Positions 8,500 through 18,936 of a DNA stretch of 37,054 bases are shown here, one piece after another. A program made the translations under genes and the position numbers. The stretch comes from Lentisphaeria bacterium. Lineage in GTDB: Bacteria; Verrucomicrobiota; Lentisphaeria; Victivallales; UBA1829. How positions within the stretch are numbered: position 1 is the first letter of the stretch; each line of letters begins with the position of its first letter. The stretch is from assembly GCA_017615635.1 (NCBI GenBank), contig JAFZZR010000043.1, forward strand, positions 1-37,054, in the 5' to 3' direction. The notes under the pieces are model-generated. The model saw nothing but the letters and a program-made list of their open reading frames with translations. It was not told the DNA's origin and made no database searches.

Positions 8500-10722
8500 T
8501 CATTTATTCTCTGTCGTTTCTTCATGGCCGGATCCGGCGGGAATGATTTCCACCAGTTCCGCTTCGTCGAGCCGGAGTTTTCCCTGTTTGACGCCTTTGG
8601 CGCCGATCTGAAGATTCAGCACCGTCTTCTCCACCGGCGGCGGAGTGAACTGCATTTCCACCGTGTGCCATTTCCCGTCCCGCAGTTCCGGTCCCAGATA
8701 TTTCGTCAGATTGTACCGGTAGCAGAAGGCGTTCTTCCCATCACGCCAGGACACCAGGACGGAGATGCGGCCATCCGTTCCGGTATCCTCCGCCTGGATC
8801 CGGCAGCGGAAACGGTAGATTTTCCCGGGCTTCGGCTTGAAGGCGCGGGCGAAGACGGCCGAGATCGAATTCGTCAGATCGATGACCAGCGCACCTTTGC
8901 CGTTTTCATCCGAATCAGAGCTCCAGTATCCCTTCGCTTTTCCCGGAGAACGCTGCCAGAAGATCCAGCCGTCCGGAATGGGATGTTCCCCGTCTTTCAG
9001 ACTGTCGCTCTTATTGAAATCGTTGTAGAAGATCCGGCGCAGGGAAGCGACTTTGACCGGATGGTAAAAGTGGAGGGAATACCGGATGTTTCCGCGGACT
9101 TTCCGCCAGGACTCCATGAAGAGTTCCGCACGGCGCTTTTCCTCGTGTGTGCCCGCTTTAGCGACGACCTGCTCCATTTCCTTATCGGAAAAGACGATGT
9201 CCTCTTCGGAGACCTCCTTCATGTAGCTCTGATCCAGAAAATCGAAGTACACCCAGTCCTTGTAGCGGTCGAACCATTCGCTCTTCGTCACCTTTTCCCG
9301 CCAGAACTCCTCCCAATGATCGAAATAGTTCCGCAGGTGCGGCGCCGCTTCTTTCCCGACAGCCAGATCGTACCATTCGTCGAGAAGCGCATCGGCATCG
9401 GCTTCGGGATTCCACAGAAGCTGAAGGATCAGCCAGGTTTTCGGTCCTTCCGTGGGAAGAGCGGAGTTGTTGACCTCGGCATAGTAGCCGCAGACGTTAT
9501 GCTGTGCGGCATATCTCAGATACCGGACCATAAGCGGCGTGTAGATCCGGGGGATCAGATAAAAATTGTCTCCGTAAATGTAATCGTACCAGCCCAGCCG
9601 GGCCGCCCGGGCTTCCCAGTCTTCCGTGCGTTTCCTGTCCTTTTCCTCCATGGCGGGATCGTACCAGCGCATCCGGTCGATGCAGATGAACGGGATCGCA
9701 TGGGGATCAAGCTTGAAGGAGGGCGGATCGGTGACCGAATTATACGCCAGCATGCCGAACAGTTTATCCGGATACTCTTTGGTCACGCCTGCGATCACGT
9801 CGTTCACCCAGGCGTAGTAATAATCGGAATCGTTGGCCATTCCGACGCTGTTGAGTCCTTTCGGCTCCGCACCCTCGAACCGGTGGTAATCGTTCGTCCC
9901 GAGCGAGTAGCTGTGCTGATACGGAAATTTCCGGAAATGTTCGCAGATGCGCCTGACCGCTTCCCCGGTCAGACCCGGCGCATTCAGCACCGGATTCCAG
10001 CGGTCGTTTCCGGGATTTTCTCCCGCATTCCTCGGATAGAATTTCGGATGCGTTTTGCCGTATTCCGACCAGGGAAAAAGCTTGTACAGGTGATGATGAA
10101 AATTTACGCCGTGATGGGTCCGGTTGAAGGCCGCCCAGCCGCTGTAAAACCATTCACTCCGGTTTTCAAACGGATACGGCCAGCTGAACCACCGGTGCAT
10201 GAAAAACGGTTTTTCGCGAACCGGATCCGTCGGGAGCCGGAGTTCCGCGTGCTCCGGTACATGGAGTCCGGCCTCACCGGGAAAAAGCCAGCGGACTCCG
10301 GCATACCGGCGCAGGAATTCCATGACGCCGTTCCGTGCGCCGATTTGGTCCCCGCCCGCAATGACGATGGTTCCGGGATCCGGGAAGGCGATGATGAATT
10401 CCTCCCGTTCCAGCTTCGGCAGACCGTATTTTTCGCCGAGGATGTTGGTCCCCACCTTGATCGTCACACTCTTTCCCGAGGCCGCTCCGGGCAGGACTTT
10501 CGGCAGGAAATACTGCAGATGTTTTTCCGCGACCCGCAGCTGATCCCGCCGCTGGAAAATCTCGTCTTCATCCTTCATGCGGCCCTTTCTGTCAAGGTCG
10601 GCGGGCTGCTCTTCGATCTCCAGACGGATGTCCTGCGCACTCCGGATCGTCATGTCGGCGGCGCACGCCGTCAGAACTCTGGAAAGCAGCGTGGCGGCGA
10701 GAAACAGATAAACCGTTTTCAT
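8500..10722 (-). CDS. secreted DUF4838 protein with C-terminal beta-sandwich
   Basis: This is a 740-residue protein with a signal peptide (MKTVYLFLAATLLSRVLTACAA). Residues of about 45-170 form a GH20/GH67-type N-terminal domain, with the typical GARNGVMEFLRRYAGVRWLFPGE segment. The centre (about 180-520) is DUF4838, a TIM-barrel domain related to alpha-glucuronidases and hexosaminidases. The end (about 570-730) looks like a carbohydrate-binding jelly roll with KPGKIYRFRCRI and a typical terminal strand. The substrate is unknown. The stop codon of the upstream prepilin gene directly abuts this gene's ribosome site (TGAAAGGAG), 12 bp before the ATG, so translation is probably coupled. Confidence 0.85.
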   Translation of the reverse strand: MKTVYLFLAATLLSRVLTACAADMTIRSAQDIRLEIEEQPADLDRKGRMKDEDEIFQRRDQLRVAEKHLQYFLPKVLPGAASGKSVTIKVGTNILGEKYGLPKLEREEFIIAFPDPGTIVIAGGDQIGARNGVMEFLRRYAGVRWLFPGEAGLHVPEHAELRLPTDPVREKPFFMHRWFSWPYPFENRSEWFYSGWAAFNRTHHGVNFHHHLYKLFPWSEYGKTHPKFYPRNAGENPGNDRWNPVLNAPGLTGEAVRRICEHFRKFPYQHSYSLGTNDYHRFEGAEPKGLNSVGMANDSDYYYAWVNDVIAGVTKEYPDKLFGMLAYNSVTDPPSFKLDPHAIPFICIDRMRWYDPAMEEKDRKRTEDWEARAARLGWYDYIYGDNFYLIPRIYTPLMVRYLRYAAQHNVCGYYAEVNNSALPTEGPKTWLILQLLWNPEADADALLDEWYDLAVGKEAAPHLRNYFDHWEEFWREKVTKSEWFDRYKDWVYFDFLDQSYMKEVSEEDIVFSDKEMEQVVAKAGTHEEKRRAELFMESWRKVRGNIRYSLHFYHPVKVASLRRIFYNDFNKSDSLKDGEHPIPDGWIFWQRSPGKAKGYWSSDSDENGKGALVIDLTNSISAVFARAFKPKPGKIYRFRCRIQAEDTGTDGRISVLVSWRDGKNAFCYRYNLTKYLGPELRDGKWHTVEMQFTPPPVEKTVLNLQIGAKGVKQGKLRLDEAELVEIIPAGSGHEETTENK

Positions 10723-10734
10723 GTCGGACTCCTT

Positions 10735-11523
10735 TCAGCGTGCCACGTTATCCTTTGTCCACGGATTCGGACTGTAGCTCCGGCTTGCGAAAAATTCTCC
10801 TTTCGCGTAGGTGGCGTCGCGATAGGTGGCTCCGCCCCGGGAATCCATCGGCGTTTTTTCCGTGCTTACGTGACCATCCAGCCAGGCGATGTTGCAGGAA
10901 CGGAATCCGCCGTGGGGCGCGAAGAGAAATTTGCTTTCAATGGCGTATGAATAAACGAGATGGGATCCCATGTTGTTTGTACTGTACGAACTGATGGATT
11001 CCGCGGTGTCGATCACGGCGGAAGGATGTTTGATCATGCTCATGGAATAGGCATACGCCGCCATCGGCACCTGTCCCGGATTGGTGTTCAGGCAGATCTC
11101 GATATTCGAGCCGTAATCGGGATTGCCCCATTTCCAGTCATAGCTTACCCATGATTTTGCCGTGTTCTCCAGAAACCCTTTCCGTATCTCGTACGAGGAA
11201 TCCTGGTGGGCACGGGAGGGACAAACGAGGACGGCAGTCGATGACAGAAAGCCGTTCTTCACGACGTTCGCCACCCAGAGACTGGCCTTGTTTGTCGAGT
11301 CGGGCAAGGCATCCCCCGTGGAGGAGTAGGGCGGCGTACAGTCGTTGTAGGCATTGCGATAGGCCATGCGCGCCAGACTGAGCTGTTTCTGATTGTTGGT
11401 GCAGCTGATCGACATGGCCACATCCTTTGTCCGCTTCAGCGAGGGCAGGAGCATCCCCGCCAGAATCGCGATGATGGCGATCACCACCAGCAGTTCGATG
11501 AGCGTGAAATCCTTTCTTTTCAT
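10735..11523 (-). CDS. prepilin-type pseudopilin-like protein (module with DUF4838 enzyme)
   Basis: A 262-residue protein with leader MKRKD followed by the class III helix [16 protein letters not shown] and the acidic residue at position 5 (Glu). The residue before the cleavage point is Asp, not the usual Gly. The soluble part has the paired cysteine regions CTNNQKQLSLA and VLVCPS and ends with an H-x-DG-like element (APHGGFR then AWLDGHVS), as in the processing-associated H-X9-DG group, here with 11 residues between H and DG. Such proteins feed type II secretion or pilus-like fibres. It is closely related to the broken copy at 18188-18936. AGGAG lies 9 bp before the ATG. Confidence 0.9.
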   Translation of the reverse strand: MKRKDFTLIELLVVIAIIAILAGMLLPSLKRTKDVAMSISCTNNQKQLSLARMAYRNAYNDCTPPYSSTGDALPDSTNKASLWVANVVKNGFLSSTAVLVCPSRAHQDSSYEIRKGFLENTAKSWVSYDWKWGNPDYGSNIEICLNTNPGQVPMAAYAYSMSMIKHPSAVIDTAESISSYSTNNMGSHLVYSYAIESKFLFAPHGGFRSCNIAWLDGHVSTEKTPMDSRGGATYRDATYAKGEFFASRSYSPNPWTKDNVAR

Positions 11524-11580
11524 AATGCTTTTCTCCTATTGTGAGTTTGTTTATTTCAGGGGTACTGGGGGTACTGAAAA

Positions 11581-11645
11581 TCACGCATACCTCCTACCTC
11601 ATACCCACGTCCTCCATAGCGCGCAGCGCGAAGGAGGATCATACC
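11581..11645. repeat. intergenic repeat: CTCATAC-type heptamers plus hairpin element
   Basis: In the 122-bp gap before the prepilin gene lie copies of the heptamer-like string ACCTCATACC (about 11595-11605 and 11640-11649). Between them is an imperfect palindrome with TCCTCC at 11610-11615 and GGAGGA at 11633-11638 and a GC-rich centre. The same elements recur inside two prepilin leaders at 27466-27493 (hairpin) and 28298-28329 (heptamer), so this is a dispersed repeat family resembling REP elements. Confidence 0.6.
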
Positions 11646-13709
11646 TCATCTCTCCTCTTTCATCTCTGACCTTTTCAGCCGGAGGACCAGGGACTGGTTC
11701 GGTTCGAGCCGGAAACGGTATTTTCCGTCTTCCGGTTTATACGTCCATGCGGGATCGAAGAAATCCTCCGCTTCCGCCGCAGCATGGGAAAACGAAACGT
11801 CCGTCGGCGTGTCGTTGGAAAGATTGACCAGCAGAAGCACCGGCGTATCGCCCTCCCGAAACATCTTGTGCGCCACGAATTCGTGGGAGGATTCCAGCGG
11901 AAGCGGCTCCGCGGCCGGATTCCGGAGGACCGGTTCCAGTCGGCGGAACATGGAGAGGACGGCCCGGAAATAGCTCTGGAGTTCCGGATCCGTCTGAAAG
12001 CTCAGGTTCGTGCTGCCCCAGGAGAGGGAGACCAGGGAATGGGAACCGTTGATGCGGTCCAGCAGGAAGGAGGCGCGAAGCTGATCGAAGGTGGGCATCT
12101 CCATGGTTTTGAAGTTGAACATCTGCAGGTAGGAGTCGAAGGGAGCCGAGGGAAACGCCTTCAGGAGGGCCTGCGTCCGTTTCTGACTCTCGATGAGGCC
12201 CGCGCCGGGGAACGGGTAGATATCGTACGAGGCGATATCGGAAGAGGGCGCGTAAAGGTGGAATTTCGAAGGGTCGCAGAGATTGACGTAGACCGGATGA
12301 TCCGGATCCTCGTCCCGCACGACCGCGGAGAGCTGCATCATTTCTTCAGGGGTGTACCGGAACTCCGGCTCGTCGAGAGACCACTCCAGGAGCGCGGGGT
12401 GATCCTTCAGGGCCCGGACATATTTGCGGACCTCCTCCAGGTCGGGCTTTTCCGCTTTGTGAGGGGTGATGAGGATCAGCGCTTTCCCGTAACAGTTGTG
12501 ATCCCGCAGGAAATCCAGATATTCGCGGCAGTCGGCAACGGCCTTCCGGAGAAATTCCCCCCGTTTGTCGTCCCACTGGGGACCGCGCCAAGACCAGACG
12601 ACGAAGGTATCCTGTCCGAACTGCTCCTGAATGGTCCGGATATAGGTGCCCGCATCGGGCTTGCAGAACTTTTTGTGATGGGAAAAAAGGCCCCAGGTAG
12701 GAGACGCCGCCGCGTAGATGTGATTGAATATCTTTCCGTTCACAAGGCGCTGGCGTCCGGGGCCGCAGGAGACGGTACGGATATCCTCGTGTTCGGGCGT
12801 GGCACATTTTCGGGAATCGATCCGCCAGAGCTCCTTTTCCTGACAGGTGATGCGCTTCCCGTTCTCGAAAAGTTCCGCGCGGAAAACGTAGATCCCTTCG
12901 CGCAGACGGTCCAGACCGATATTGAAGAGCGCATGGCCGCTGCCGGAGATTTCCCGGTCCTCCCGGAAGCAGACGGTGTTGCCTCGGACGACGGACGCGC
13001 GGATTTCCGAACCCGGCGGCAGATCGCGGTACGTCACATCGATCTCCTCCCGGGCAAGATCCAGGGTCTCCCAGAGATAATCGGTGTCGTTTCGCGTGAC
13101 CACTCCCCGCTTCCCGGCCGTGACGGCATAGGCGGTTTTTGTGGGGATGTCGGTGAAGGAGCCGGCGGCGCGGAAGGGCATGATCTCCAGAGGCGGCAGC
13201 TGCTTCTCGAATTTTTCCAGACGGATGTCGTCCCACCAGGAGGAACCGGAAAAATTGTTTTCGCTGCGGAGATAGATCATGACCCCCCGGGTGTTGGAGG
13301 CGGTCTTGAATTCCAGCGTGCTTGTGAGCCAGTCGGTAATGTTCAGGGAGACGGCTTTCCAGTGATAATCGCTGTACTGGGAAACCCGTTTCTCGGCACT
13401 CCGGCTTTCGATGAGGCCGAATTTTACCTCGCCGAGCTTCACGTCGTTCCGCGTCCGCACGCTCAGCCGGTACCACTCTCCCGGCTCCACGGGGATCACG
13501 CCGCTGCTCTGCGCCAGGCGTACTTGAGAGTTGGTGTCGGGGGGATAATCGAGATGGCCGCAGAATTTCCCCGGGTCGGACGTATCCTCCTCGACCCGGA
13601 TATCGAGCAGGGAGACTTTTCCCGGATCTTCGAAGGTCTCCTCGAAAACTGGGGCCGCGCTCAAGGCGGCCGCGAGGGTGAGAAACGCCGAAAACAGTGT
13701 CTTTTTCAT
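11646..13709 (-). CDS. secreted clan-A-like glycoside hydrolase with N-terminal CBM-like domain
   Basis: This 687-residue protein has a signal peptide ending near ALSA (residues 1-18). Residues of about 20-170 form a carbohydrate-binding-type jelly roll (FEETFEDPG to SSWWDDIRLEKF). A beta-sandwich linker follows, then a TIM-barrel region from about 320 to 600. The segment KDHPALLEWSLDEPEF has Glu447 where clan-A enzymes carry the acid/base at the end of strand 4. The C-terminal 80 residues look like a small beta domain. Specificity is unknown. The same KDHPAL-x-x-W signature is in the lipoprotein at 28386-30470, so the two are paralogues. A prepilin gene ends 21 bp upstream. Confidence 0.75.
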   Translation of the reverse strand: MKKTLFSAFLTLAAALSAAPVFEETFEDPGKVSLLDIRVEEDTSDPGKFCGHLDYPPDTNSQVRLAQSSGVIPVEPGEWYRLSVRTRNDVKLGEVKFGLIESRSAEKRVSQYSDYHWKAVSLNITDWLTSTLEFKTASNTRGVMIYLRSENNFSGSSWWDDIRLEKFEKQLPPLEIMPFRAAGSFTDIPTKTAYAVTAGKRGVVTRNDTDYLWETLDLAREEIDVTYRDLPPGSEIRASVVRGNTVCFREDREISGSGHALFNIGLDRLREGIYVFRAELFENGKRITCQEKELWRIDSRKCATPEHEDIRTVSCGPGRQRLVNGKIFNHIYAAASPTWGLFSHHKKFCKPDAGTYIRTIQEQFGQDTFVVWSWRGPQWDDKRGEFLRKAVADCREYLDFLRDHNCYGKALILITPHKAEKPDLEEVRKYVRALKDHPALLEWSLDEPEFRYTPEEMMQLSAVVRDEDPDHPVYVNLCDPSKFHLYAPSSDIASYDIYPFPGAGLIESQKRTQALLKAFPSAPFDSYLQMFNFKTMEMPTFDQLRASFLLDRINGSHSLVSLSWGSTNLSFQTDPELQSYFRAVLSMFRRLEPVLRNPAAEPLPLESSHEFVAHKMFREGDTPVLLLVNLSNDTPTDVSFSHAAAEAEDFFDPAWTYKPEDGKYRFRLEPNQSLVLRLKRSEMKEER

Positions 13710-13730
13710 GACTGAGTCCTCCGTTCGGGG

Positions 13731-14456
13731 TCAAAACGGGACTTCCGATTTGTTGCGATAGGCGTACAAAGTCGGGATACCCAGTCCGTCCGCACAGGGA
13801 TTTTTCAGCAGATAATCGCGGATCTCCCCCGGCTGCCCGCAGGGCATCACGTTGCCCGGCAGGAACAGAAAATTTCCGTGTCCCGCGTGCGCGGTCAAAT
13901 CGAAGTTCGGGGCGCCCGACGCCCGGGGACTGACATAGGAACGGGTGGGATACGTCGCATTGTAATAGCTGTCGCCCGCGGAAATGAAGGCGTTGGGATA
14001 CTTCATCTTCCGGATCGAATAGCCGCTGATCTTGTTCGGCACGGTTCCCGCTTCCCACTTGAAGCTGCGTCCCACGTGAAGCGTATCTGTCGTGGAGAGC
14101 CTGCCGTAGGTGGAATACATCATCCTGTTCTTCTCTTCGGTGGTCAGGGTGGGATCATAATGATCCACCGCCGCATTCGTGCAGTACGCGACCTGTCCTC
14201 CCTTGGGAATGTAATTCAGATCGAGACACCAGTCCAGCCACCAGGCCGTCCCGTTCCGGCAGAAAAGCAGGTTGTCGTTGTAATCGTTCATGTAGTTTGC
14301 AAAGACCAGTCCGAGCTGCCTCAGGTTGCTGGTGCATTGGATTCCCTTGGCAGTGTCTTTCGTCCTTCCCAGCGCAGGCAGAAGCATCCCCGCCAGTACG
14401 GCAATGATCGCGATGACGACCAGCAGCTCGATGAGGGTGAAATCTCTCCTCTTCAT
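13731..14456 (-). CDS. prepilin-type pseudopilin-like protein (variant C-terminal motif)
   Basis: A 241-residue protein starting MKRRD then [16 protein letters not shown]. Asp again occupies the position before the cleavage site. [21 protein letters not shown] is the typical region after the helix. The second conserved element differs from the others: [15 protein letters not shown] has Pro-Gly where the relatives have Asp-Gly, so the DG motif is lost. AGGAG lies about 10 bp before the ATG. It precedes the 687-residue glycosidase by 21 bp and follows the 929-residue DUF4838 gene. Confidence 0.88.
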   Translation of the reverse strand: MKRRDFTLIELLVVIAIIAVLAGMLLPALGRTKDTAKGIQCTSNLRQLGLVFANYMNDYNDNLLFCRNGTAWWLDWCLDLNYIPKGGQVAYCTNAAVDHYDPTLTTEEKNRMMYSTYGRLSTTDTLHVGRSFKWEAGTVPNKISGYSIRKMKYPNAFISAGDSYYNATYPTRSYVSPRASGAPNFDLTAHAGHGNFLFLPGNVMPCGQPGEIRDYLLKNPCADGLGIPTLYAYRNKSEVPF

Positions 14457-14490
14457 GATACTTTTTCTCCTTTCTATGTGAATTTTTTTG

Positions 14491-17280
14491 TTATGACTGA
14501 GCCTGAAATGTCTCTCCCGGGAATGTGGAAACGGGGTAAAACCGGACGGACAGGATCTCCGCTTCCCCCGTGCCGTTCAGCAGATTCAGATGGATGGAAC
14601 ACTGTCCGGAACCTGCTTTGATGCGTCCGGTGAGAGTCTGCTCCTCATCGGAGTCTTTCGGCGCGGAAAGATTGATATTTCCCTTGCCGAGGCCGCCATT
14701 TTCCGACCTCAGCCATACACTGAACACGGCGGAGCCCTTCTGCCGGAAACGGACCTTGACCTCGTATGTGCGTCCCGGCATGACCGGTTCCGTCCGATAA
14801 AACTTGCCCCATACGCCGCGATAGGAGGAGACATCGCTTTCCGACGCTGCGGAGCAGCGCAGGATCAGCGGATACTTTGTTTTATCCGCGGTGAATTTTC
14901 CCGCGTGGAATTTGGTTTTCCATCCGTCCACGCTCAAATCCGGGACTGCCACCTCGCCGAACGAGAGGTACACGGACCGCCAGATGCCGGAAAACCCGCC
15001 GAACTGTTCTTTTTTGAATACCCGGACGGTGAGCACGTTTTCGCCCGTTTTCAGCTTGCCCGTGAGGTCGGCTCCGAAGGGCTTCTTCCAGGAATCGGGA
15101 TCGCCCTTATCCGGATATTCCCGACTCATCAGCCATTCGCCGTTGAGCCAGATGTCCGAATCCCCGTCCACCGCACCGAAGGAAAGCCGCACGTTCTGCT
15201 CCGGGTTCAGTTCGGGAATAGAAAAGACGCAGCGGTACCATCCGGCCACCCTCGGTTTTCCTCCGGCTTTCAGATGTTTTTCGTAGAGCGGAGTCTTCTC
15301 CCAGGGCTGATCGGTCGTAATGGGGCTCCATTCGCCTTCCGGACTGTCGAACCAGCGTTTTTCGACGCCGCAGTTATCTTCGTCGAAGCGGAAGGTCCAG
15401 TTTTTCAGTTCGCAGCTGTCATTTCCCAGCATGGCGAAATGCATCGGCCAGTGCCGTGTCTCCAGATAGTCGGCGACCGAAAGATCGGCATACCCGAGAT
15501 GTTCATGGGCCTTACGGAATGCCGTCAGCTTGCGCAGTCCGGCGGAAAACGGCCGGAAATCGCCGCTTTGCCGGTACACGCGGAACGCCCTCTGCGTTTC
15601 CAGTACGCATTCGGCGTCGGCAAGACCGGCCTGCACGAAGCGGATCCTGGCCGAAACGACGGGATCTCCGGCCGCCGCCTGTGCCGCCTTTTCCAGAAGG
15701 GCCTTGCCTTCGGCCATTACCTGCGGTGTGAAAATGCGGTCGGCGGTCAGGAAAAAGTCGGCGTAATTCCCGCCCTCGATGGATTGATCGCGGTCATCCG
15801 GCCCCGCGGCGGAGACCCGGGCCATGAGGCCGATATATTCTCGCATGGCGGACTCCGCAGGCCCGAATGCGGCGAAGAAGTCATTTTCCAGTTCGGCAAC
15901 GCTTTCCGTGCATCCGCCGCATTTCGAGGCGATGACGTAGAGAGTCAGCCCGTTGGCGCCGAACATGCCGGTCAGCGAATCGAAATCGAGGTAACGCAGG
16001 CCGCGGGCCTTTGCGAAATCGAAGCAGTCCGCGAATTCGCGGTAGTATATGAGCGGCATATTGTGCCCGTCCGAGGTGAAATTCGGGCGCATCATCAGGG
16101 AAGCGCCGCTCTCCACCCAGCCCTGCCACAGCCGCTTGTACTCCGCCGCCTTTTCCTCTGTCCACGGATACATGATCGGCGGACAGAACCGCATGATGAT
16201 CCGGTCGTTCAGTTTGTTTTTCACGGGCGGCTCGTAATAGTTGGCGTAGATGCAGGCGATCAGTCGTCCGGGCAGCCCCGCCTTTTCCGCCTCCCGCTGC
16301 ACGTTGAGGTAGAACGACGCATACCGTTCGGTGAGGGAGCCCAGTTCGCGGAACCATTGCGGATCCCGGGCCAGAAAGCGCTCTTTTGCCCGCGCGACCC
16401 GGCCTTCATCCGGGTTTCCGTCCAGCGCCAGACAGGCGGGACAGACGCATTTCCCGGCGGTGTCGTTTTCGTTCACGTTGATCAGATCCGCAGGCTTCTT
16501 TTTCCATTCGCTGAAGATCCGTTCGATCAGCTTCGGACTGCTGACGCACATGCTCACAAGCCTCGGGTTCCCGTTGTAGTGCAGCGGATCGGGCCGGCGG
16601 CTGCCGTCCGGCAGAAGATTGAATATCTCCGGTGTTTCCCGTCCGAATCTCTTCATGTAGGTGGTGAAGGCGTGCCCGTACGCCAGATTTTCCAGCGTAT
16701 TGAATCGATGTCGACGCAGCCAGATCTTTTCCTTTTCATAAAATGCACGGGCGGCCTTTTTCTCCGACCAGCCGTTTCCCCGGCTCGGCATGATGCGCCA
16801 GACGGCGAACGTCATGGGCGGTGCGACTTCGTAATCCGTCTCGGTCAGGTTCAGACTTTCCCGGCGGGGAACATACGTCCCGGTCTCGCCCGGCCACAGC
16901 CAGCGGACGCCCAGCTCCTTCTCCAGAAAATCGTAGACGCCGAAAAGTGTTCCGCACTCCACGCGGGTGTCCAGCGGGTCTCCGGATCCATCGCGTCCCG
17001 CGATATCCGCGGCCGAGGCCGTGATCCTCACGCGCGCCCCGTTCTTCGGCAGGGACGAGACATCCAGTCCGGCGGCCCGGCCCAGCCGGATAACGTAATC
17101 CTTGCCGGACGGGGTGCTGACGATCTTCACGTCCGCCAGTCCGGCGGCCTGCAGATGCCGGGCCGTTTCTTCGGCGGCGTATTTCTCGACCGCCGAAGCG
17201 TCGGACGGAATTTGGATCTCCGTGCCGCACACGCCGGCAAGCAGCAGGAAGAACGAAAGTATGGTGAAGAAATGCTTCAT
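14491..17280 (-). CDS. secreted DUF4838 protein with GH2-type sugar-binding domain
   Basis: This 929-residue protein has a signal peptide ([19 protein letters not shown]). Residues of about 22-160 are a GH67/GH20-type N-terminal domain ([18 protein letters not shown], then [21 protein letters not shown]). The DUF4838 barrel spans about 170-480 with the family signature [21 protein letters not shown]. About 640-800 is a beta-sandwich like the sugar-binding domain of GH2 enzymes ([13 protein letters not shown], then DIWLNGEWL), followed by a last carbohydrate-binding-like domain. Hydrolysis of a uronic-acid or hexosamine linkage is plausible by fold only. The upstream prepilin stop TGA is followed at once by GAGGACGCCGATG, a coupled start 13 bp away. 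Confidence 0.85.
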   Translation of the reverse strand: MKHFFTILSFFLLLAGVCGTEIQIPSDASAVEKYAAEETARHLQAAGLADVKIVSTPSGKDYVIRLGRAAGLDVSSLPKNGARVRITASAADIAGRDGSGDPLDTRVECGTLFGVYDFLEKELGVRWLWPGETGTYVPRRESLNLTETDYEVAPPMTFAVWRIMPSRGNGWSEKKAARAFYEKEKIWLRRHRFNTLENLAYGHAFTTYMKRFGRETPEIFNLLPDGSRRPDPLHYNGNPRLVSMCVSSPKLIERIFSEWKKKPADLINVNENDTAGKCVCPACLALDGNPDEGRVARAKERFLARDPQWFRELGSLTERYASFYLNVQREAEKAGLPGRLIACIYANYYEPPVKNKLNDRIIMRFCPPIMYPWTEEKAAEYKRLWQGWVESGASLMMRPNFTSDGHNMPLIYYREFADCFDFAKARGLRYLDFDSLTGMFGANGLTLYVIASKCGGCTESVAELENDFFAAFGPAESAMREYIGLMARVSAAGPDDRDQSIEGGNYADFFLTADRIFTPQVMAEGKALLEKAAQAAAGDPVVSARIRFVQAGLADAECVLETQRAFRVYRQSGDFRPFSAGLRKLTAFRKAHEHLGYADLSVADYLETRHWPMHFAMLGNDSCELKNWTFRFDEDNCGVEKRWFDSPEGEWSPITTDQPWEKTPLYEKHLKAGGKPRVAGWYRCVFSIPELNPEQNVRLSFGAVDGDSDIWLNGEWLMSREYPDKGDPDSWKKPFGADLTGKLKTGENVLTVRVFKKEQFGGFSGIWRSVYLSFGEVAVPDLSVDGWKTKFHAGKFTADKTKYPLILRCSAASESDVSSYRGVWGKFYRTEPVMPGRTYEVKVRFRQKGSAVFSVWLRSENGGLGKGNINLSAPKDSDEEQTLTGRIKAGSGQCSIHLNLLNGTGEAEILSVRFYPVSTFPGETFQAQS

Positions 17281-17293
17281 CGGCGTCCTCTCA

Positions 17294-18028
17294 TCAAAGT
17301 TCAGGCAGCCAGTTGTTGATGTTTTCGTCGGTGTAATCCTTATAGCCGCAGGTCAGGATCTTCCGAAGGGTCTCCACATGTCCGTCGCAGAAAAGAATAT
17401 CCACGCCGCCCGGAGCGGAATACAGCTTCACATTATCGCTGTCCGAGGTGAAGAACTTTCCCGGCCCCGGATGACTGTAATAGATCTTGGAATGATTGTA
17501 GTGGCCGGTGGAGGGTGTCCCATCCAGCATCAGATACTTCATCGACGGTTTTTTGATGGCGGTGGCTTTCACGCCATAATAGACGTCGCCGATTTTTTTA
17601 TCCTGTGTCATATGTGCGTTGGTTGCGTAGTTGCAGCCTTCCGTGCCGGCAATATACTCGTTGGTCCCCGTAAAAGAGTACAGCTTGTTGCTCGGACAGC
17701 GAAAGAGGTCGATCGTCATACCCTTGAAAGAATATCTGTGGCCTTCAAAACGTTCTTTCGGCATTGCTCCGATGTACGGACCGATGAGGTGCGTGAAGAA
17801 GACTCCGTCGGTCAGCGCCGTTCCTATTCTGGGGACCCAGTCCTCGTTGTCGTTCATGTAGCCCATCATGCCGAGTCCCAGCTGTTTGAGGTTGTTGCAG
17901 CACTGCGCCGTGTAGGCGTGCGACTTTGCCGAGTTCAGCGCCGGCAGAAGCATCCCCGCCAGGACGGCGATGATGGCGATGACGACCAGCAGTTCGATGA
18001 GGGTGAAACTGTTCTTTCTTTTTTGCAT
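17294..18028 (-). CDS. prepilin-type pseudopilin-like protein
   Basis: A 244-residue protein, MQKRKNS then [19 protein letters not shown], with Ser before the expected cleavage point. After the helix come [18 protein letters not shown] and LFRCPSNK, and a C-terminal [15 protein letters not shown] that fits the DG-type element. The A-rich leader upstream (18029-18075) carries AAGGA 8 bp before the ATG. It is translationally coupled to the 929-residue DUF4838 enzyme downstream and lies just after the stub of a lost enzyme gene. Confidence 0.9.
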   Translation of the reverse strand: MQKRKNSFTLIELLVVIAIIAVLAGMLLPALNSAKSHAYTAQCCNNLKQLGLGMMGYMNDNEDWVPRIGTALTDGVFFTHLIGPYIGAMPKERFEGHRYSFKGMTIDLFRCPSNKLYSFTGTNEYIAGTEGCNYATNAHMTQDKKIGDVYYGVKATAIKKPSMKYLMLDGTPSTGHYNHSKIYYSHPGPGKFFTSDSDNVKLYSAPGGVDILFCDGHVETLRKILTCGYKDYTDENINNWLPEL

Positions 18029-18076
18029 GACGTTGTTCCTTATTTTTGTTGTTTTTTGATTTTTGCGTTTGAAATT

Positions 18077-18154
18077 TCACAGTCCTTCCGTTGCCTTATT
18101 GCACGGCGAAGACGGAGGCCCGGCGCACAGACTCAAAAGAATTTTGTATGTCAT
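18077..18154 (-). pseudogene. 25-codon stub of a deleted secreted-enzyme gene
   Basis: A short frame with a strong ribosome site (GAGGAAAGGAG, 8 bp before the ATG at 18154) encodes MTYKILLSLCAGPPSSPCNK and stops at 18077. The first 11 residues look like the start of a signal peptide, as in the neighbouring enzymes. It lies 33 bp after a prepilin stop, exactly where every other module carries its enzyme. I infer that the enzyme body was deleted and the frame now ends soon after the junction. A real small peptide cannot be excluded. Confidence 0.5.
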
Positions 18155-18187
18155 GCCCCGGTCTCCTTTCCTCGCAGACTCCCTGGC

Positions 18188-18936
18188 TCAATAGTGCGAT
18201 TGATTGTTCTTTGTCCACGGGTTGTTGTCATAACTGTAGCTTGCAAAAACCGAACCCTGGGCATACACGTTGGTTTTATAGGTGTCTTCCAGCCGGGAAT
18301 CCACAGGCGTCTTTTCCGTCGTCACATGACCGTCCAGCCAGGCGACATTGCAGGAGCGGGACTTGTCATGCGGCGCATAGACGAACGCGGTGGAATGAGC
18401 CCAGGAGTAGACGAGCGCGGCGCCTCTTCCATCCGAATAACTGTTCAGCGATTCCGCCGTGTCGATAACAGCGGAAGGTTTTTTGATTTTACTCATGGTA
18501 AAGCCTGCGGCCCATTGTTTCACTTCTCCGTTGTTCAGACAGATTTCGACGTTCGCCCCGTAATCCGTGTGATACCATTTCCAGTCATAATCGACCCAGG
18601 ATTTTGCATTTTCATTCCGGTAATCATCCCGGGTGAAAGACGACGCCGTTTTCTCAAATCTGGCGGGACAGACCAGGATGGCACACGATGCAATATACCC
18701 GTTTTTTACCATATTCGAGGTCCAGAAACTGAGGCCGTTCCCTGCGGCCGGATACGCGGCGGGAAAAGCCGAAGTGTTCGCAAACAGCGGGAAATGGTCG
18801 TTGTTTGCCTCCCGGTACATGATCCGGGACAGGGATAACTGTCTCTGATTGTTGATGCAGCTGATGGTCTTTCCTCTTTCTCTTACGCTTCCCAGCGCAG
18901 GCAGAAGCATTCCTGCGAGGATCGCGATGATGGCTA
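18188..18936 (-). pseudogene. prepilin-type gene lacking its 5' end
   Basis: The frame matches the 262-residue prepilin at 10735-11523 over most of its length (SLSRIMYREANND, SWVDYDWKW, SAVIDTAES, AWLDGHVTTEKTP). Homology stops upstream in IAIIAILAGM: before it come codons for IKSERNQ instead of FTLIELLVV, with an in-frame TAA at 18964-18962 and no start codon in between. The first available ATG (18910) is inside the hydrophobic helix and would give a 240-residue product without a leader or cleavage site. The break is near 18937. It is therefore probably non-functional as a pilin. Confidence 0.8.

Noticed and set aside
8320..10950. Very long open frame on the plus strand (876 codons) opposite the DUF4838 gene, and similar ones at 5766-8000, 11784-13715 and 14590-17319
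   Set aside because: They mirror genuine minus-strand genes in GC-rich DNA. The translations are rich in Arg, His, Gly and Pro with no recognisable domain, and the opposite strand has clear signal peptides and enzyme motifs.
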